Source: Rhizobium sp. NFR03 (GTDB lineage: Bacteria; Pseudomonadota; Alphaproteobacteria; Rhizobiales; Rhizobiaceae). Taken from it: a stretch of DNA of 64,000 nucleotides. The notes under the pieces are model-generated. The model saw only the letters and a list, made by a program, of their open reading frames with translations, did not search any database and was not told the origin of the DNA. The DNA lies in the NCBI RefSeq assembly GCF_900111275.1, contig NZ_FOGR01000007.1:62001-126000 (forward strand), given 5' to 3'. A program made the translations under genes and the position numbers. Below are positions 43,287 to 52,348 of this stretch, piece by piece (position 1 is the first letter of the stretch; each line of letters opens with the position of its first letter).

Positions 43287-44177
43287 ATGGCCACGACCAC
43301 CTCCATTTCGCCATCTGCTCGCATCAAGCGCCGGTCGTCGGCCCATTATCGCCTGCGTCGCCGGGTCCGCAAAGGTGCTCTCGGTCTTCTCATCCTCCTC
43401 GTGCTCGCCTACACGCTGTTTCCCTATTACTGGGCGATCGTTTCTTCCACCAAGCAGGGAGCAGAACTTTACACGACGGCCTTTCTTCCGGCCTTGAACT
43501 TCGGCTATTACCGGCAGTTGTTCGATAATCCGGTTTTCATGGGATCGCTGCTCAATTCGGTCTTTGTGGCAACCGGCACGACCGTCGTGTCGCTGGCGCT
43601 CGGCATCGTCTCGGCTTATGCGCTCGGACGTCTGGATTTCCCACAGAAGCGCGTCGTTCTGATGGCGATCCTCATGATCTCCATCTTCCCGCAGGTCGCG
43701 GTCCTCTCCGGCATGTTCGAGCTCATCAACGCGCTCGGCCTCTACAATCGCCCGAGCGCGCTGATCGTCACCTATCTGCTCTCGACTGTGCCGTTCACGA
43801 CCTGGATTCTCACGACCTTCATTCGCGAATTTCCGAGGGAGCTAGAGGAGGCGGCGCTGATCGACGGGTGCTCGCATTTCCGGATTCTCACGCGCATTCT
43901 GCTGCCGCTGATGGGGCCTTCACTGGCCAGCACCGGCATTCTCGCCTTCATTCTTGCCTGGAACGAGTTCCTGTTCGCGCTCACGTTCATGTTGACGGAT
44001 GAGAACAAGACCGTGCCGGTGGCGATCGGCCTTATCGGGGGGACGACGCGCTATGAATATCCGTTCGGCCAGATCATGGCCGCTTCGGTCACCGTTACAT
44101 TGCCGCTGATCATCGTCGTTCTGATCTTCCAGCGGCGCATCGTTGCCGGCCTCACCGCCGGTGCGGTCAAGGGATAA
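43287..44177 (+). CDS. Carbohydrate ABC transporter permease (MalG type)
   Basis: The 296-residue product is read from the ATG at 43287, with GGGAGAG upstream; a GTG at 43281 overlapping the prior stop is an alternative that adds two residues. Six membrane helices and the coupling loop ELEEAALIDGCSHFRILTRILLPL. It is followed after 11 bp by a GNAT gene, implying the same transcript. Confidence 0.92.
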   Translation: MATTTSISPSARIKRRSSAHYRLRRRVRKGALGLLILLVLAYTLFPYYWAIVSSTKQGAELYTTAFLPALNFGYYRQLFDNPVFMGSLLNSVFVATGTTVVSLALGIVSAYALGRLDFPQKRVVLMAILMISIFPQVAVLSGMFELINALGLYNRPSALIVTYLLSTVPFTTWILTTFIREFPRELEEAALIDGCSHFRILTRILLPLMGPSLASTGILAFILAWNEFLFALTFMLTDENKTVPVAIGLIGGTTRYEYPFGQIMAASVTVTLPLIIVVLIFQRRIVAGLTAGAVKG

Positions 44178-44188
44178 GGATTTCTGCC

Positions 44189-44686
44189 ATGGACATGCTC
44201 GTCAATCTCTACGACCTCAAGCCGGATGCGGCACTCGATGACAAGGTGGCGCGTGAGGGCGTCGTCATCCGCCGCGCCTTGCCACCGGAACTGCACACGA
44301 TCGCCACCTGGATCGGCCCACGCTTCGGACAGGGCTGGGTGAGCGAAGCGACGGTCGCAATGATGCGTCAGCCCGTTTCGCTGCTGGTCGCCGTCAGGCA
44401 GGGTGAGGTCGTCGGCTTTGCCTGCTACGACGCGACCGCCCGCGGCTTCTTCGGGCCAACCGGCGTGGACGAGGCGATGCGCGGCAAAGGCATCGGTCAT
44501 GCGCTGCTTCTGAAGACGCTGCTTGCGATGTATGATCAGGGTTACGGATATGGCGTCATCGGTGGCGCTGGACCGACCGGCTTTTACAAGCGCGCTGTCG
44601 GCGCGGTGGTCATCGCCGGTTCGGAAGAGGGCATTTACAAGGGCATGCTGAACGCCGCTCATGCGACCGGCATCGACTATAGCTGA
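44189..44686 (+). CDS. GNAT-family N-acetyltransferase
   Basis: The 165-residue product has the acetyl-CoA-binding motif A in EAMRGKGIGHALLLKTLLAM (R-G-K-G-I-G) with the flanking strand LLVAVRQGEVVGFACYD. It is the last gene of the sugar importer operon. It might acetylate the imported amino sugar, its phosphate or another metabolite; the coupling to a UTRA-controlled importer is an uncommon arrangement. The substrate cannot be read from sequence. Confidence 0.88.
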   Translation: MDMLVNLYDLKPDAALDDKVAREGVVIRRALPPELHTIATWIGPRFGQGWVSEATVAMMRQPVSLLVAVRQGEVVGFACYDATARGFFGPTGVDEAMRGKGIGHALLLKTLLAMYDQGYGYGVIGGAGPTGFYKRAVGAVVIAGSEEGIYKGMLNAAHATGIDYS

Positions 44687-44822
44687 CGCTTCGGTGCCAA
44701 CTTTCATTGAACGCTACCGTACGCCCCCGCAAAAACGGATACGTAAGACGTCATTTACCTAATTTCTGGACCCGTCGTTAACAGCCGTCGAGCATCATGC
44801 GCTCCGAAACCGGAGACCGACC

Positions 44823-45587
44823 ATGATATCGAGACGCATGCTTGCAGTGCTCCTTCTGACGCTTGTTTCCGCCAGCCCGACGCTGGCCGATGATCCGGTT
44901 TTGCGGATCGGCACCGAGGGAGCCTATCCGCCGTTCAACTTCTTCGACGATAAGGGCGAGCTCGCCGGCTTCGACGTCGATATCGCCAAGGCCCTTTGCA
45001 AGGAAATGCAGCGGACCTGCACCTTCGTCGTCATGCCCTGGGCGGAGATCATCGAGGGTCTCGAGCAGAACAAATACGACCTCATGGTCTCCAGCATGGC
45101 GTATACGGAAGAACGGGCAAAGCGCATTGCCTATTCCGATCCCTATTACCGCTCGCATGCCGTGTTCATCGGGGATGCGAAGAAGTACCAGGACATCAGT
45201 CCGGATGGCCTTGCCGGCGCGCGCATTACGGCTGGCAAGGGTACGATGCAGGCGCAATATCTCTCCAAGGTTTACGCGGCAAAGAGCACGCTCGTCTTTG
45301 GCGAGGATCAGCCCGCGGCCCAGTTGCTTCTCGAGCAAGGCAAGGCAGACCTTATGCTCGGTGACGCTATCGAGCTGATGAGTTTTCTCGAAAGTGCCGG
45401 CGGATCGGCTTTCGAGTTCATCGGTGATCCCGTCACCAACGACTTCCTGCAGAGCACCGCGCATGTCACGGCGCGCAAAAGCGATACGGCACTGTTGCAG
45501 CAGGTGAACGCCGCCATCAAGAAAACGCGCCTCGATGGAAGCTACGAGCGGATCAACGACGTCTATTTCCCCTTCAGCATCTATTGA
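44823..45587 (+). CDS. Periplasmic solute-binding protein, amino-acid family (orphan)
   Basis: The 254-residue product has a Sec signal (VLLLTLVSASPTLADDP, cleavage near residue 20) and a family 3 amino-acid-binding fold: LRIGTEGAYPPFNFFDDKGELAG at the start and FDVDIAKALCKEM after. ATPase and permease genes, normally beside it, are missing; instead a membrane diguanylate cyclase begins 3 bp after its stop. This suggests it loads a sensor rather than a transporter. It ends at 254 residues, as usual. Confidence 0.88.
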   Translation: MISRRMLAVLLLTLVSASPTLADDPVLRIGTEGAYPPFNFFDDKGELAGFDVDIAKALCKEMQRTCTFVVMPWAEIIEGLEQNKYDLMVSSMAYTEERAKRIAYSDPYYRSHAVFIGDAKKYQDISPDGLAGARITAGKGTMQAQYLSKVYAAKSTLVFGEDQPAAQLLLEQGKADLMLGDAIELMSFLESAGGSAFEFIGDPVTNDFLQSTAHVTARKSDTALLQQVNAAIKKTRLDGSYERINDVYFPFSIY

Positions 45588-45590
45588 TCC

Positions 45591-46973
45591 ATGACCTCTG
45601 CGCGCAAACCCCGGCATGGCATATCGATGCGGATCGTCGGCAGGGTCGCCCTGCTGCTCGTCTGCCTTTATGCGGGGATCGCGGCTACCTATTCCGTTCG
45701 TTTCCTGAACGGCATCGCGCGCGACGCGCAAACGGCCCGCGAGGAGCAGATCCCGCTGATTCTGTCCCAGAACAGAAACGCGCTGAAGGTCGAGCGGGCA
45801 GCGTCGCTCATCCGCTCGGTCTACCTTGCGCATGATCGAAAGATCGAGCGCCAGATCCAGCTTCAGTTGCAGACGCTCTGTCAGAGCTTCACCCTCGACG
45901 AGAACCAGACGCTGATCGACGGCGCGCGCGATATCGCGGCGTCCGTGAAGCTGATCGTATCGACCCGGGAAGCTGCCCGCAGGTTGCGCGATCCCGACGG
46001 TACCGAGGTGACGGCGGAAAAGGGAGAGCAGATCAAGGCTGCGGATGCCGCAAGCGCAGACGCCTATCAGCACGCCATCCGTACCGCTGACCGCCTGAGT
46101 GAAACCCTGGCGACGGACGCGCTGGTTCTTGCCGATAATATGGCCTCGACAATCGGCAGCGCTGCCCGCGAGGTCAAGCTCGGCTGGACGCTGATCCTTA
46201 CCTTGCCGGTGTTGTTTTTCATGATGACCCTCTGGGTGGTCAGCCGGCATGTCGTGGCACCGATCGGAGCGGCGGTCGCGAGGCTCGAATCTATCAGCGG
46301 TGGTCACCCGGAAGGCGAGGGTCCGCGAACGCCGATTTTCCACGAACTCGCCACCATAACCGGTGCTGTCGAGGCCTACGGCGCGCTATCGAGCGATTTG
46401 ACGCGTACGAATGCGCTCCTGAAGATTCTGTCCGATCGCGACGGTCTGACGGGCCTTGCGAACCGCCGCTCGCTGCAAGGTCTACTGGATTCGACGTTCC
46501 AGGCGGCGAAATCCGGCGGCCCCGAGATCGGCGTGATGATGATCGATCTCGATCACTTCAAGGCCATCAACGACACCTACGGGCACCATGCGGGCGATGC
46601 CTGCCTCGTGTCCGTTGCCACAGCTCTACAGCGTTTCGAGGAAAGCGACGGCGTCCATATCGGTCGTTACGGCGGCGAGGAGTTCGTGGCTCTGGTTTCC
46701 GGTTGCGACGAGAGGTCGCTCGGCGATATCGCGGAGCGCATTTGCCGGGACATCATGAGGCTCGAGGTGCACAGCGAGGACGGGCGGCGGATTTCACTGA
46801 CCGCCAGTATCGGCGTGTCCCGTATGGCGAACCGGTCGCTCGACGGGGTTAACCAGTTGGTGTCGGAAGCCGATACGGCGCTCTATCAGGCCAAGCGGAA
46901 TGGTCGGAATCGTGTCGTGTTTGCTGAGTCTGCCGTTACAGTCGATATGCCCAAACGCAACAGGCAGGCCTGA
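45591..46973 (+). CDS. Membrane diguanylate cyclase with periplasmic helical sensor
   Basis: The 460-residue product has a first membrane helix at about 15-36, a helix-rich periplasmic segment (37-197, four-helix-bundle-like, with Glu/Gln/Arg-rich heptads), a second helix at 198-217, a HAMP-like linker, and a GGDEF domain with LTGLANRRSLQGLL, IDLDHFKAINDTYGHHAGD and active-site GGEEF at 361-365. There is no RxxD inhibition motif five residues before. The gene lies 3 bp after an orphan periplasmic binding protein, so ligand-loaded binding protein is a likely input. Output is cyclic di-GMP. Confidence 0.9.
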   Translation: MTSARKPRHGISMRIVGRVALLLVCLYAGIAATYSVRFLNGIARDAQTAREEQIPLILSQNRNALKVERAASLIRSVYLAHDRKIERQIQLQLQTLCQSFTLDENQTLIDGARDIAASVKLIVSTREAARRLRDPDGTEVTAEKGEQIKAADAASADAYQHAIRTADRLSETLATDALVLADNMASTIGSAAREVKLGWTLILTLPVLFFMMTLWVVSRHVVAPIGAAVARLESISGGHPEGEGPRTPIFHELATITGAVEAYGALSSDLTRTNALLKILSDRDGLTGLANRRSLQGLLDSTFQAAKSGGPEIGVMMIDLDHFKAINDTYGHHAGDACLVSVATALQRFEESDGVHIGRYGGEEFVALVSGCDERSLGDIAERICRDIMRLEVHSEDGRRISLTASIGVSRMANRSLDGVNQLVSEADTALYQAKRNGRNRVVFAESAVTVDMPKRNRQA

Positions 46974-46983
46974 GCCTGCCTGT
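46962..46983 (+). terminator. Hairpin over the end of the diguanylate cyclase gene
   Basis: CAGGCAGGC pairs perfectly with GCCTGCCTG around CTGA; the TGA stop lies in the loop. The next gene is convergent, so it may serve as a terminator for the cyclase transcript. Confidence 0.5.
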
Positions 46984-47007
46984 CGATACGTGTTCGGCGC
47001 GACGCCC

Positions 47008-47334
47008 TTAGCGGGTGCGGCCGTAAAGCCATGCGAGCGCGGCGACGATGGCAGCTGCGGCAAGGGGCTTTTCACGAATGCGGCTTTCGATATCGGCCAC
47101 GTAGCCATCGATCGAGCCTTTGACATCCGACGAAGCCGATGAGCGCCGGCGCGAGCGCTCGTTACCGGTATGGTCGTTCGGTCCGGTGGTCGATGACATG
47201 GCGACCGGATCGGAGGCCGGAAACGTATCTTCCAGCGCCTTGTCCAGATCGCCTTCCGTTCCGCGACGGTCGCGATCACCCTGCTCGTTCTGCAAAGACC
47301 TTACGGCCGGCGAGATGTTGTTCTGGTTTGCCAT
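47008..47334 (-). CDS. Small DUF883-like membrane-anchored protein (108 aa)
   Basis: The product is acidic/hydrophilic for about 75 residues (includes LDKALEDTFPASDPVAMS, a motif seen in many rhizobial small proteins) and ends in a membrane helix ADIESRIREKPLAAAAIVAALAWL with YGRTR tail. That tail layout is typical of DUF883/ElaB-like inner-membrane anchors. Good ribosome site (GAAGGAG) before the ATG. Often stress-induced in relatives; no function here is shown. Confidence 0.7.
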   Translation of the reverse strand: MANQNNISPAVRSLQNEQGDRDRRGTEGDLDKALEDTFPASDPVAMSSTTGPNDHTGNERSRRRSSASSDVKGSIDGYVADIESRIREKPLAAAAIVAALAWLYGRTR

Positions 47335-47440
47335 GGTTGCTCCTTCGGTTCGATATGCCCGATAACGGGCGGTTGCGAGCGAAGTTCCACGCGACGGTGG
47401 GTATGCAGGCAGCGCACCCCGCGCGACCCGCCGACGCGCT

Positions 47441-48835
47441 CTATACCCTGCCTGACCGCGCCGGGGGTGGCATGGCGCGGGGCAGGCTGAGGCTGACGTT
47501 CAGGCCGCCCTCCGGCCGGTTTGCAAGCACGATGCCGCCGCCGTAGAGTTCGGCAACCTCCCGCGCGATCGTCAGCCCGAACCCGTCGCCCTGAACGGTC
47601 TCATCCATGCGGATGCCGGGCAGGAAGGCGTTGGCAATCCTGTCCTCGGCGATCCCCGGCCCGTCGTCCTCGATGCGCGTGACGACCATCCGGCCCTCGA
47701 CGGTCGCCGTAATGTTGACGGACGTGCGCGCCCATTTGCAGGCGTTGTCGATCAGATTGCCGAGAATCTCATCGAGATCGTCGGCGGCGCAAGCGACGGC
47801 GATGCTGTCGGGAACGGCGACGTCCAGCGTCAGTTCGCGCTCCGCATGGATGCGGGAAAGGATCTGCACGAGGTCGGCGACGCTGGCACTGAGCGCGGTC
47901 GCGGCCCCCATGCCGGCGCCGGACATCGTCTTGCGAGCCCGCGCGAGGTGATGGCGTATGCGCGCGTCAATCCGCTCCACGAGCCGCCGCATCTCGCCGT
48001 CCGGGTCGTTGCGCTCGTCAAGCGCTAGCGAAAGGCTTGCCACCGGGGTCTTCAGGCCATGGGCGAGGTTGGCGAAATGCAGGCGGGTCTCGGCAAGCCG
48101 CTGACCGTTTGCCGCGACGAGCCTGTTGATTTCGTCCGTAACCGGCCGCAATTCCTCGGCGTCCGCCTCCGGTAGCCTCTCACGCGATCCCTCGGCTATA
48201 TCCGCAATATCCACGGACAGCTTTTTTAAAGGACGCAGGCCGTACCGCACCTGCAGCAGGGTCCCCAGAACAAGACTGAACCCCAGAACCACCATGGCCG
48301 GCACAAGCCAGAACAGCGCCCGCCGCGCAGGATCGTTCAGGGCCGCCTGTGGCGCTGTCGCGGAAATTTCAAACATCCGATCGCCGATCCGGGCTTGGGC
48401 AGTCCGGATGTGCAAGTCCATGCCACCGTCTCCGGCGGGCTCCACCCGCTGCTGCGGCTCGCCCGGGCTGGGTCGATGCCGGCCGGGCAAGGGGCGCGGA
48501 GGGCTTTCGATCGTGCGGCCGCCGAGGGACAGCGACGTGATCGGCGCGCCGTCTCCGGTCACCTGCCAATACCAGCCCGAGCCGATGCGGTCGAAAGGCG
48601 GCCCGTCGAGGGATGCACCGAGAGCCATCACGCCCTCCGGGTTGAGGACCAGGGTGCTGCGCAGGGCGTCGATCTGGGTGTCGAGCCTCTGGTCGATCTG
48701 TTCGCGCACGACGGCGGCCACGATCAGCCAGAGAATGACGGCGGCAACCACCAGGGCTGCGGTGACGAACAGCGTCGAGAAGATCAGCAGGCGGGCAGAG
48801 ATGGTCGATCGGGACGGGAGAGCCGGGATCTTCAT
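47441..48835 (-). CDS. PhoQ/FeuQ-like sensor histidine kinase
   Basis: The 464-residue inner-membrane kinase is read from the ATG at 48835, overlapping the regulator's stop (ATGA). TM1 at about 17-42, a periplasmic sensor 43-172, TM2 at 173-195, then a HAMP-type linker. The dimerisation box FANLAHGLKTPVA carries H259 and is the PhoQ-type signature (AHGLKTPLA). N-box LIDNACKWA, G-boxes DDGPGIAED and GDGFGLTIARE follow. It would sense a periplasmic signal and phosphorylate the regulator encoded upstream. Confidence 0.9.
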   Translation of the reverse strand: MKIPALPSRSTISARLLIFSTLFVTAALVVAAVILWLIVAAVVREQIDQRLDTQIDALRSTLVLNPEGVMALGASLDGPPFDRIGSGWYWQVTGDGAPITSLSLGGRTIESPPRPLPGRHRPSPGEPQQRVEPAGDGGMDLHIRTAQARIGDRMFEISATAPQAALNDPARRALFWLVPAMVVLGFSLVLGTLLQVRYGLRPLKKLSVDIADIAEGSRERLPEADAEELRPVTDEINRLVAANGQRLAETRLHFANLAHGLKTPVASLSLALDERNDPDGEMRRLVERIDARIRHHLARARKTMSGAGMGAATALSASVADLVQILSRIHAERELTLDVAVPDSIAVACAADDLDEILGNLIDNACKWARTSVNITATVEGRMVVTRIEDDGPGIAEDRIANAFLPGIRMDETVQGDGFGLTIAREVAELYGGGIVLANRPEGGLNVSLSLPRAMPPPARSGRV

Positions 48836-49494
48836 ATCGCTGCCGTCAGCATGTAGCCGCGACCGCGAACGGTCTCGATCCGCTCCGCACCGATCTTGCG
48901 GCGGAGCCTTGCGATGATGACCTCGATCGAGTTGGAATCGACCTCCGCATCTCCCTCGTAAACCCGCTCGATCAATTCGCGACGATCGACGATGACGTCC
49001 CGGCGCAGGATGAGGCACGACAGAACCCGCCATTCGAGCGCGGTCAACTTGAGCGGCAGCCCTTCCAGCTCGAAGGTGCCGAGCTGCGCGTCGAACACGA
49101 GCGGTCCGCATGTCACGAGCGATGAGGCATGCCCCGTGGCCCGGCGGACGAGCGCGCGCAGGCGTAGCACGAGCTCCTCCACCTTGAACGGCTTGGTCAT
49201 GAAGTCGTCGGCGCCCGCCTTGAAGCCGGCAACTTTGTCGGGCCATCCATCGCGCGCGGTCAGGATCATCACCGGAAAGACCCGCTCCGCTTGCCGCCAT
49301 GCCTTGAGGACCGAAATGCCGTCCTTGCGGGGCAGGCCGAGGTCGAGCACGGCGACGTCGAAGATCTCGGTGAGACCGGCATGTTCCGCATCCTCGCCAT
49401 TGGTCGCGATATCCACGACGAAACTCTCTGTGCGCAGGCTGGTGGCGATACGCCGGGAGAGATCGGCGTCGTCCTCGACAAGAAGAACTCTCAT
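48832..49494 (-). CDS. PhoP/FeuP-like response regulator (OmpR family)
   Basis: The 220-residue product is read from the ATG at 49494. Receiver domain: acidic pocket E7-D8-D9, phospho-acceptor D51 (VAVLDLGLP), T/S in ILTARDGW, K in MTKPF; the ARDGWPDKV segment is characteristic of the PhoP subgroup. A C-terminal OmpR winged helix (about 125-220) includes VIIARLRRKI and TVRGRGYML. In rhizobia the similar FeuP controls periplasmic-glucan and iron-linked genes. It is divergent from an OB-fold protein gene, a probable target. Confidence 0.92.
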   Translation of the reverse strand: MRVLLVEDDADLSRRIATSLRTESFVVDIATNGEDAEHAGLTEIFDVAVLDLGLPRKDGISVLKAWRQAERVFPVMILTARDGWPDKVAGFKAGADDFMTKPFKVEELVLRLRALVRRATGHASSLVTCGPLVFDAQLGTFELEGLPLKLTALEWRVLSCLILRRDVIVDRRELIERVYEGDAEVDSNSIEVIIARLRRKIGAERIETVRGRGYMLTAAI

Positions 49495-49628
49495 GGCATC
49501 CCGTTTCCCGCTGATTGAGGATGAGGACATAGGGCGCGGTGGCTTAACTCAAGCTGAACCGCGGGGTTCAGGCTGCCGGTGGCGAGGTCTTGCTAGAAGG
49601 ATCTGGTCAACAAGGACAGGAGAACACG

Positions 49629-50234
49629 ATGTCGAACGAAGAAATCCATACTGGCACTGAACAGGCCGCTCACCCTGCTTCCGCAGACCGCGCGGCACCC
49701 CCGCACCGCAGGCGTTCGTCGCGGCTGGCGCTCACCGGTGTCGCTTCCATCGCCCTTCTTGCCCTCGGCATTGCCGGCGGAGCGGGCGCCATGAAGCTTG
49801 CCAGGCCGAACGTCGAGATGGCCCCGATGGCGCCCGTCGCCATTTCCACCATGCCGGAAGGGGACCTCGTCACCATCAAGGGCAAGGTCGCCGAAATCTT
49901 CGGCAACAAGTTCGTGCTTCAGGATACCAGCGGTCGGGCATTGGTGGAGACCGGCCCGACGGGTGAGGACGGAAGGCTCGTCACGGTCAACGAGGAGATC
50001 AGCGTTCAGGGGCGCTTCGATGACGGCTTCCTGCATGCGAGCTTCCTCGTCCACCCGGATGGGAAGATCGAAGCGCTCGGCCCGGCCGGCAAGCCGCCGC
50101 ATCGCGGCCATGGCCCGCGTCCCGGTCCCGATGGCGGCCCGAAGGGCGGACCTGATGCGCGGTCCGATGCCGGTCCCGGCCCGGTGGCAGGCCCTGTCGC
50201 TGGCGAAGAGGCGCCGCGGCCACCGCAGCCGTAA
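49629..50234 (+). CDS. Membrane-anchored periplasmic OB-fold protein with Gly/Pro-rich tail
   Basis: The 201-residue product, read from the ATG at 49629 (AGGAGA upstream), starts with a basic region, one hydrophobic anchor or signal (about 33-53), and an OB-fold-like domain VTIKGKVAEIFGNKFVLQDTSGRALVETG (about 78-106) through FLHASFLVHPDGKIEAL, recalling BOF/YgiW and DUF5666 proteins. The C-terminal 60 residues are Gly/Pro/His/Asp-rich repeats. It is divergent from the two-component operon. In enterobacteria the OB-fold protein YgiW lies beside qseBC, so the pairing is suggestive. Confidence 0.75.
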   Translation: MSNEEIHTGTEQAAHPASADRAAPPHRRRSSRLALTGVASIALLALGIAGGAGAMKLARPNVEMAPMAPVAISTMPEGDLVTIKGKVAEIFGNKFVLQDTSGRALVETGPTGEDGRLVTVNEEISVQGRFDDGFLHASFLVHPDGKIEALGPAGKPPHRGHGPRPGPDGGPKGGPDARSDAGPGPVAGPVAGEEAPRPPQP

Positions 50235-50269
50235 TCAACCGCGGCGGCGTACCTCCGGATGATAAGCGC

Positions 50270-50304
50270 ACGGCGTTCCGGGGTAGCCGCCCCCGGGACG
50301 CCGT
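50270..50304 (+). terminator. Strong intrinsic terminator after OB-fold protein gene
   Basis: ACGGCGTTCCGGGG pairs with CCCCGGGACGCCGT (13 of 14, one G-U) around a 7-base loop, followed by a T-rich stretch through 50316. Confidence 0.8.
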
Positions 50305-50417
50305 TCTTGTGGTTTTTCGTCTTCAACGTGCAGGGGAATGTTGCGAGCCTCTTGAATCCGCAAGAAATCTTCGCCAACTGGTCGTTCGAATTTCGATCAT
50401 GACGGAGAAGATGAGAT

Positions 50418-52310
50418 ATGACGAACCTTGATGCGGAGCGCCCCGCCGAGAGCCATGTTTTCGAAGCCGACGTGTCGCGCCTTCTGCACATGATGGTGCA
50501 CTCGGTCTACTCGGATAAGGACGTGTTCCTGCGCGAGCTGATATCGAATGCGGCCGACGCGTGCGAGAAGCTCCGCTTTGAAGCCATCGCCGCGCCGAAC
50601 CTGCTGGGCAGCGATGGCGACAGCTGGATCACACTGACGCTCGACGAGGAGAACCGCCGTCTCGTCGTGGACGATAACGGCATCGGCATGAGCCGCGAAG
50701 AGCTGATCGAGGCGCTGGGCACGATTGCGCGCTCCGGCACCCGCGCTTTCATGGAGCGCATCGAGGCCAACAAGGCAGGCGAGGGCGCGCAGCTGATCGG
50801 TCAGTTTGGCGTTGGCTTCTATTCCTGCTTCATGGTGGCTGACCGGGTCGATGTCGTCTCGCGGCGTGCCGGATCGGAAGAGGCCTGGCTCTGGTCTTCG
50901 GACGGGCAGGGCGCCTATACCGTGAGCCCGGTCGATCTGGCGGACGCCCCGGCGCGCGGCACACGCATCACGCTCAATCTGATGGAAGATGCCAAAGCCT
51001 ACGCCTCGCGCTGGTCCGTCGAGCGGATCGTCAAGGAGCAATCCGGCCATGTGCCGGTGCCGATCTCGATTGTCGAGAAGCCCGGTGCCGAGCCCGCGCA
51101 GCTGACGGACGGCACAGCGCTCTGGACACGCTCGAAGAACGAGGTCTCCAAGGAGGACCATGCCGACTTCTACCGCAGCCTTTCCGGGCAGTACGATGAG
51201 CCGGCGCTGACTGTGCATTTCCGTGCCGAGGGCCGGCACGAATATACGACGCTTGCCTACATTCCCGGCGCGCAACCGTTCGACATGTTCGATCCGGATC
51301 GCAAGGGCCGCATGAAGCTCTACGTCAAGCGCATCTTCATCACCGACGAGGCCGAAGTCCTTCCGCGCTATCTTCGCTTCGTTCGCGGTCTGGTCGATAC
51401 CGCGGATCTTCCGTTGAACGTCTCGCGCGAGATGATCCAGGAAAGCCCGATCCTGTCGGCGATCCGCAAGGGCGTGACCAGCCGCATCATCACTGCGATC
51501 GAAAAGCTGGCGGAAAGCGACGCCGAGGCGTTTGCGAAGGTGTGGGAAAACTTCGGTGCGGTGCTGAAGGAAGGTATCTACGAGGATGGCGAGCGGCGCA
51601 CGCAGCTTCTGTCTCTGGCCCGCTTCAGGACGACGGCCCCGGGCGAGGAACGTCGCTCGCTCAAGCAATATGTCGAAGACGCCAAGCCGGAACAGTCGGC
51701 GATCTACTACCTGACCGGCACAAGTGTCGAACAGCTCAAGGCCTCGCCGCAACTGGAAGGTTTCCGGGCGCGCGGGATCGAGGTTCTGCTCCTGACGGAC
51801 CAGATCGACAGTTTCTGGGTCATGACCGCTGGCGAGTTCGAGGGCAAGACCTTCAAGTCGATCACGCAGGGCGCCGCCGACCTTGCGCAGTTCGCCAAGC
51901 CGGAGGGTGAGGCCGAAACGGACAGCGCGCCGTCAGCCGATGTCGCGACCTTCATCGCCTATGCCAAGGAGAAGCTTGGCGGCGAGGTCTCCGACGTTCG
52001 CGCCTCCGACCGCTTGACGGAAAGCGCTGTCTGCCTCGTTGCATCCGAAGGCGGCTACGACCGGCAGATGGAGAAGATCCTGCAAGGTGCCGGCAGGCTG
52101 GAGCTGTCTGCAAAGCCCATCCTCGAGATCAATCCGTCGCATCCACTGGTCAAGGCGATTGCCGCCAAGGCTGATGGTACAGCGCTGAAGGAGGATGCCG
52201 CTTTGCTCCTTCTCGATCAGGCACGCGTGCTCGACGGCGACAAGCCGGCCGATCCCCGTGCCTTCGCCGAGCGCCTGACACGCGTGTTCGAGCGCGCCTT
52301 GCAGGCTTGA
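50418..52310 (+). CDS. htpG: Chaperone protein HtpG (Hsp90)
   Basis: The 630-residue product is full-length bacterial Hsp90. The N-terminal GHKL ATPase shows VYSDKDVFLRELISNAADAC (catalytic Glu), VDDNGIGMS and GQFGVGFYS; the middle segment has PFDMFDPDRKGRMKLYVKRIFI and the conserved Arg loop PLNVSREMIQE. The C-terminal dimerisation domain follows. It folds and stabilises clients in the cytosol, notably under heat stress. It is a single gene with its own strong terminator; no heat-shock promoter was identified with confidence. Confidence 0.97.
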   Translation: MTNLDAERPAESHVFEADVSRLLHMMVHSVYSDKDVFLRELISNAADACEKLRFEAIAAPNLLGSDGDSWITLTLDEENRRLVVDDNGIGMSREELIEALGTIARSGTRAFMERIEANKAGEGAQLIGQFGVGFYSCFMVADRVDVVSRRAGSEEAWLWSSDGQGAYTVSPVDLADAPARGTRITLNLMEDAKAYASRWSVERIVKEQSGHVPVPISIVEKPGAEPAQLTDGTALWTRSKNEVSKEDHADFYRSLSGQYDEPALTVHFRAEGRHEYTTLAYIPGAQPFDMFDPDRKGRMKLYVKRIFITDEAEVLPRYLRFVRGLVDTADLPLNVSREMIQESPILSAIRKGVTSRIITAIEKLAESDAEAFAKVWENFGAVLKEGIYEDGERRTQLLSLARFRTTAPGEERRSLKQYVEDAKPEQSAIYYLTGTSVEQLKASPQLEGFRARGIEVLLLTDQIDSFWVMTAGEFEGKTFKSITQGAADLAQFAKPEGEAETDSAPSADVATFIAYAKEKLGGEVSDVRASDRLTESAVCLVASEGGYDRQMEKILQGAGRLELSAKPILEINPSHPLVKAIAAKADGTALKEDAALLLLDQARVLDGDKPADPRAFAERLTRVFERALQA

Positions 52311-52321
52311 CGTTCATGCGT

Positions 52322-52348
52322 CCGGCCCGCGGCTTTTCTGCGGGCCGG
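52322..52348 (+). terminator. Intrinsic hairpin after htpG
   Basis: CCGGCCCGC pairs perfectly with GCGGGCCGG around a T-rich 9-base loop, 11 bp after the htpG stop codon. Confidence 0.7.

Noticed and set aside
44778-46343. Leftward frame of 521 codons over the binding-protein and cyclase genes
   Set aside because: No family motifs, opposite to two genes with intact signatures.
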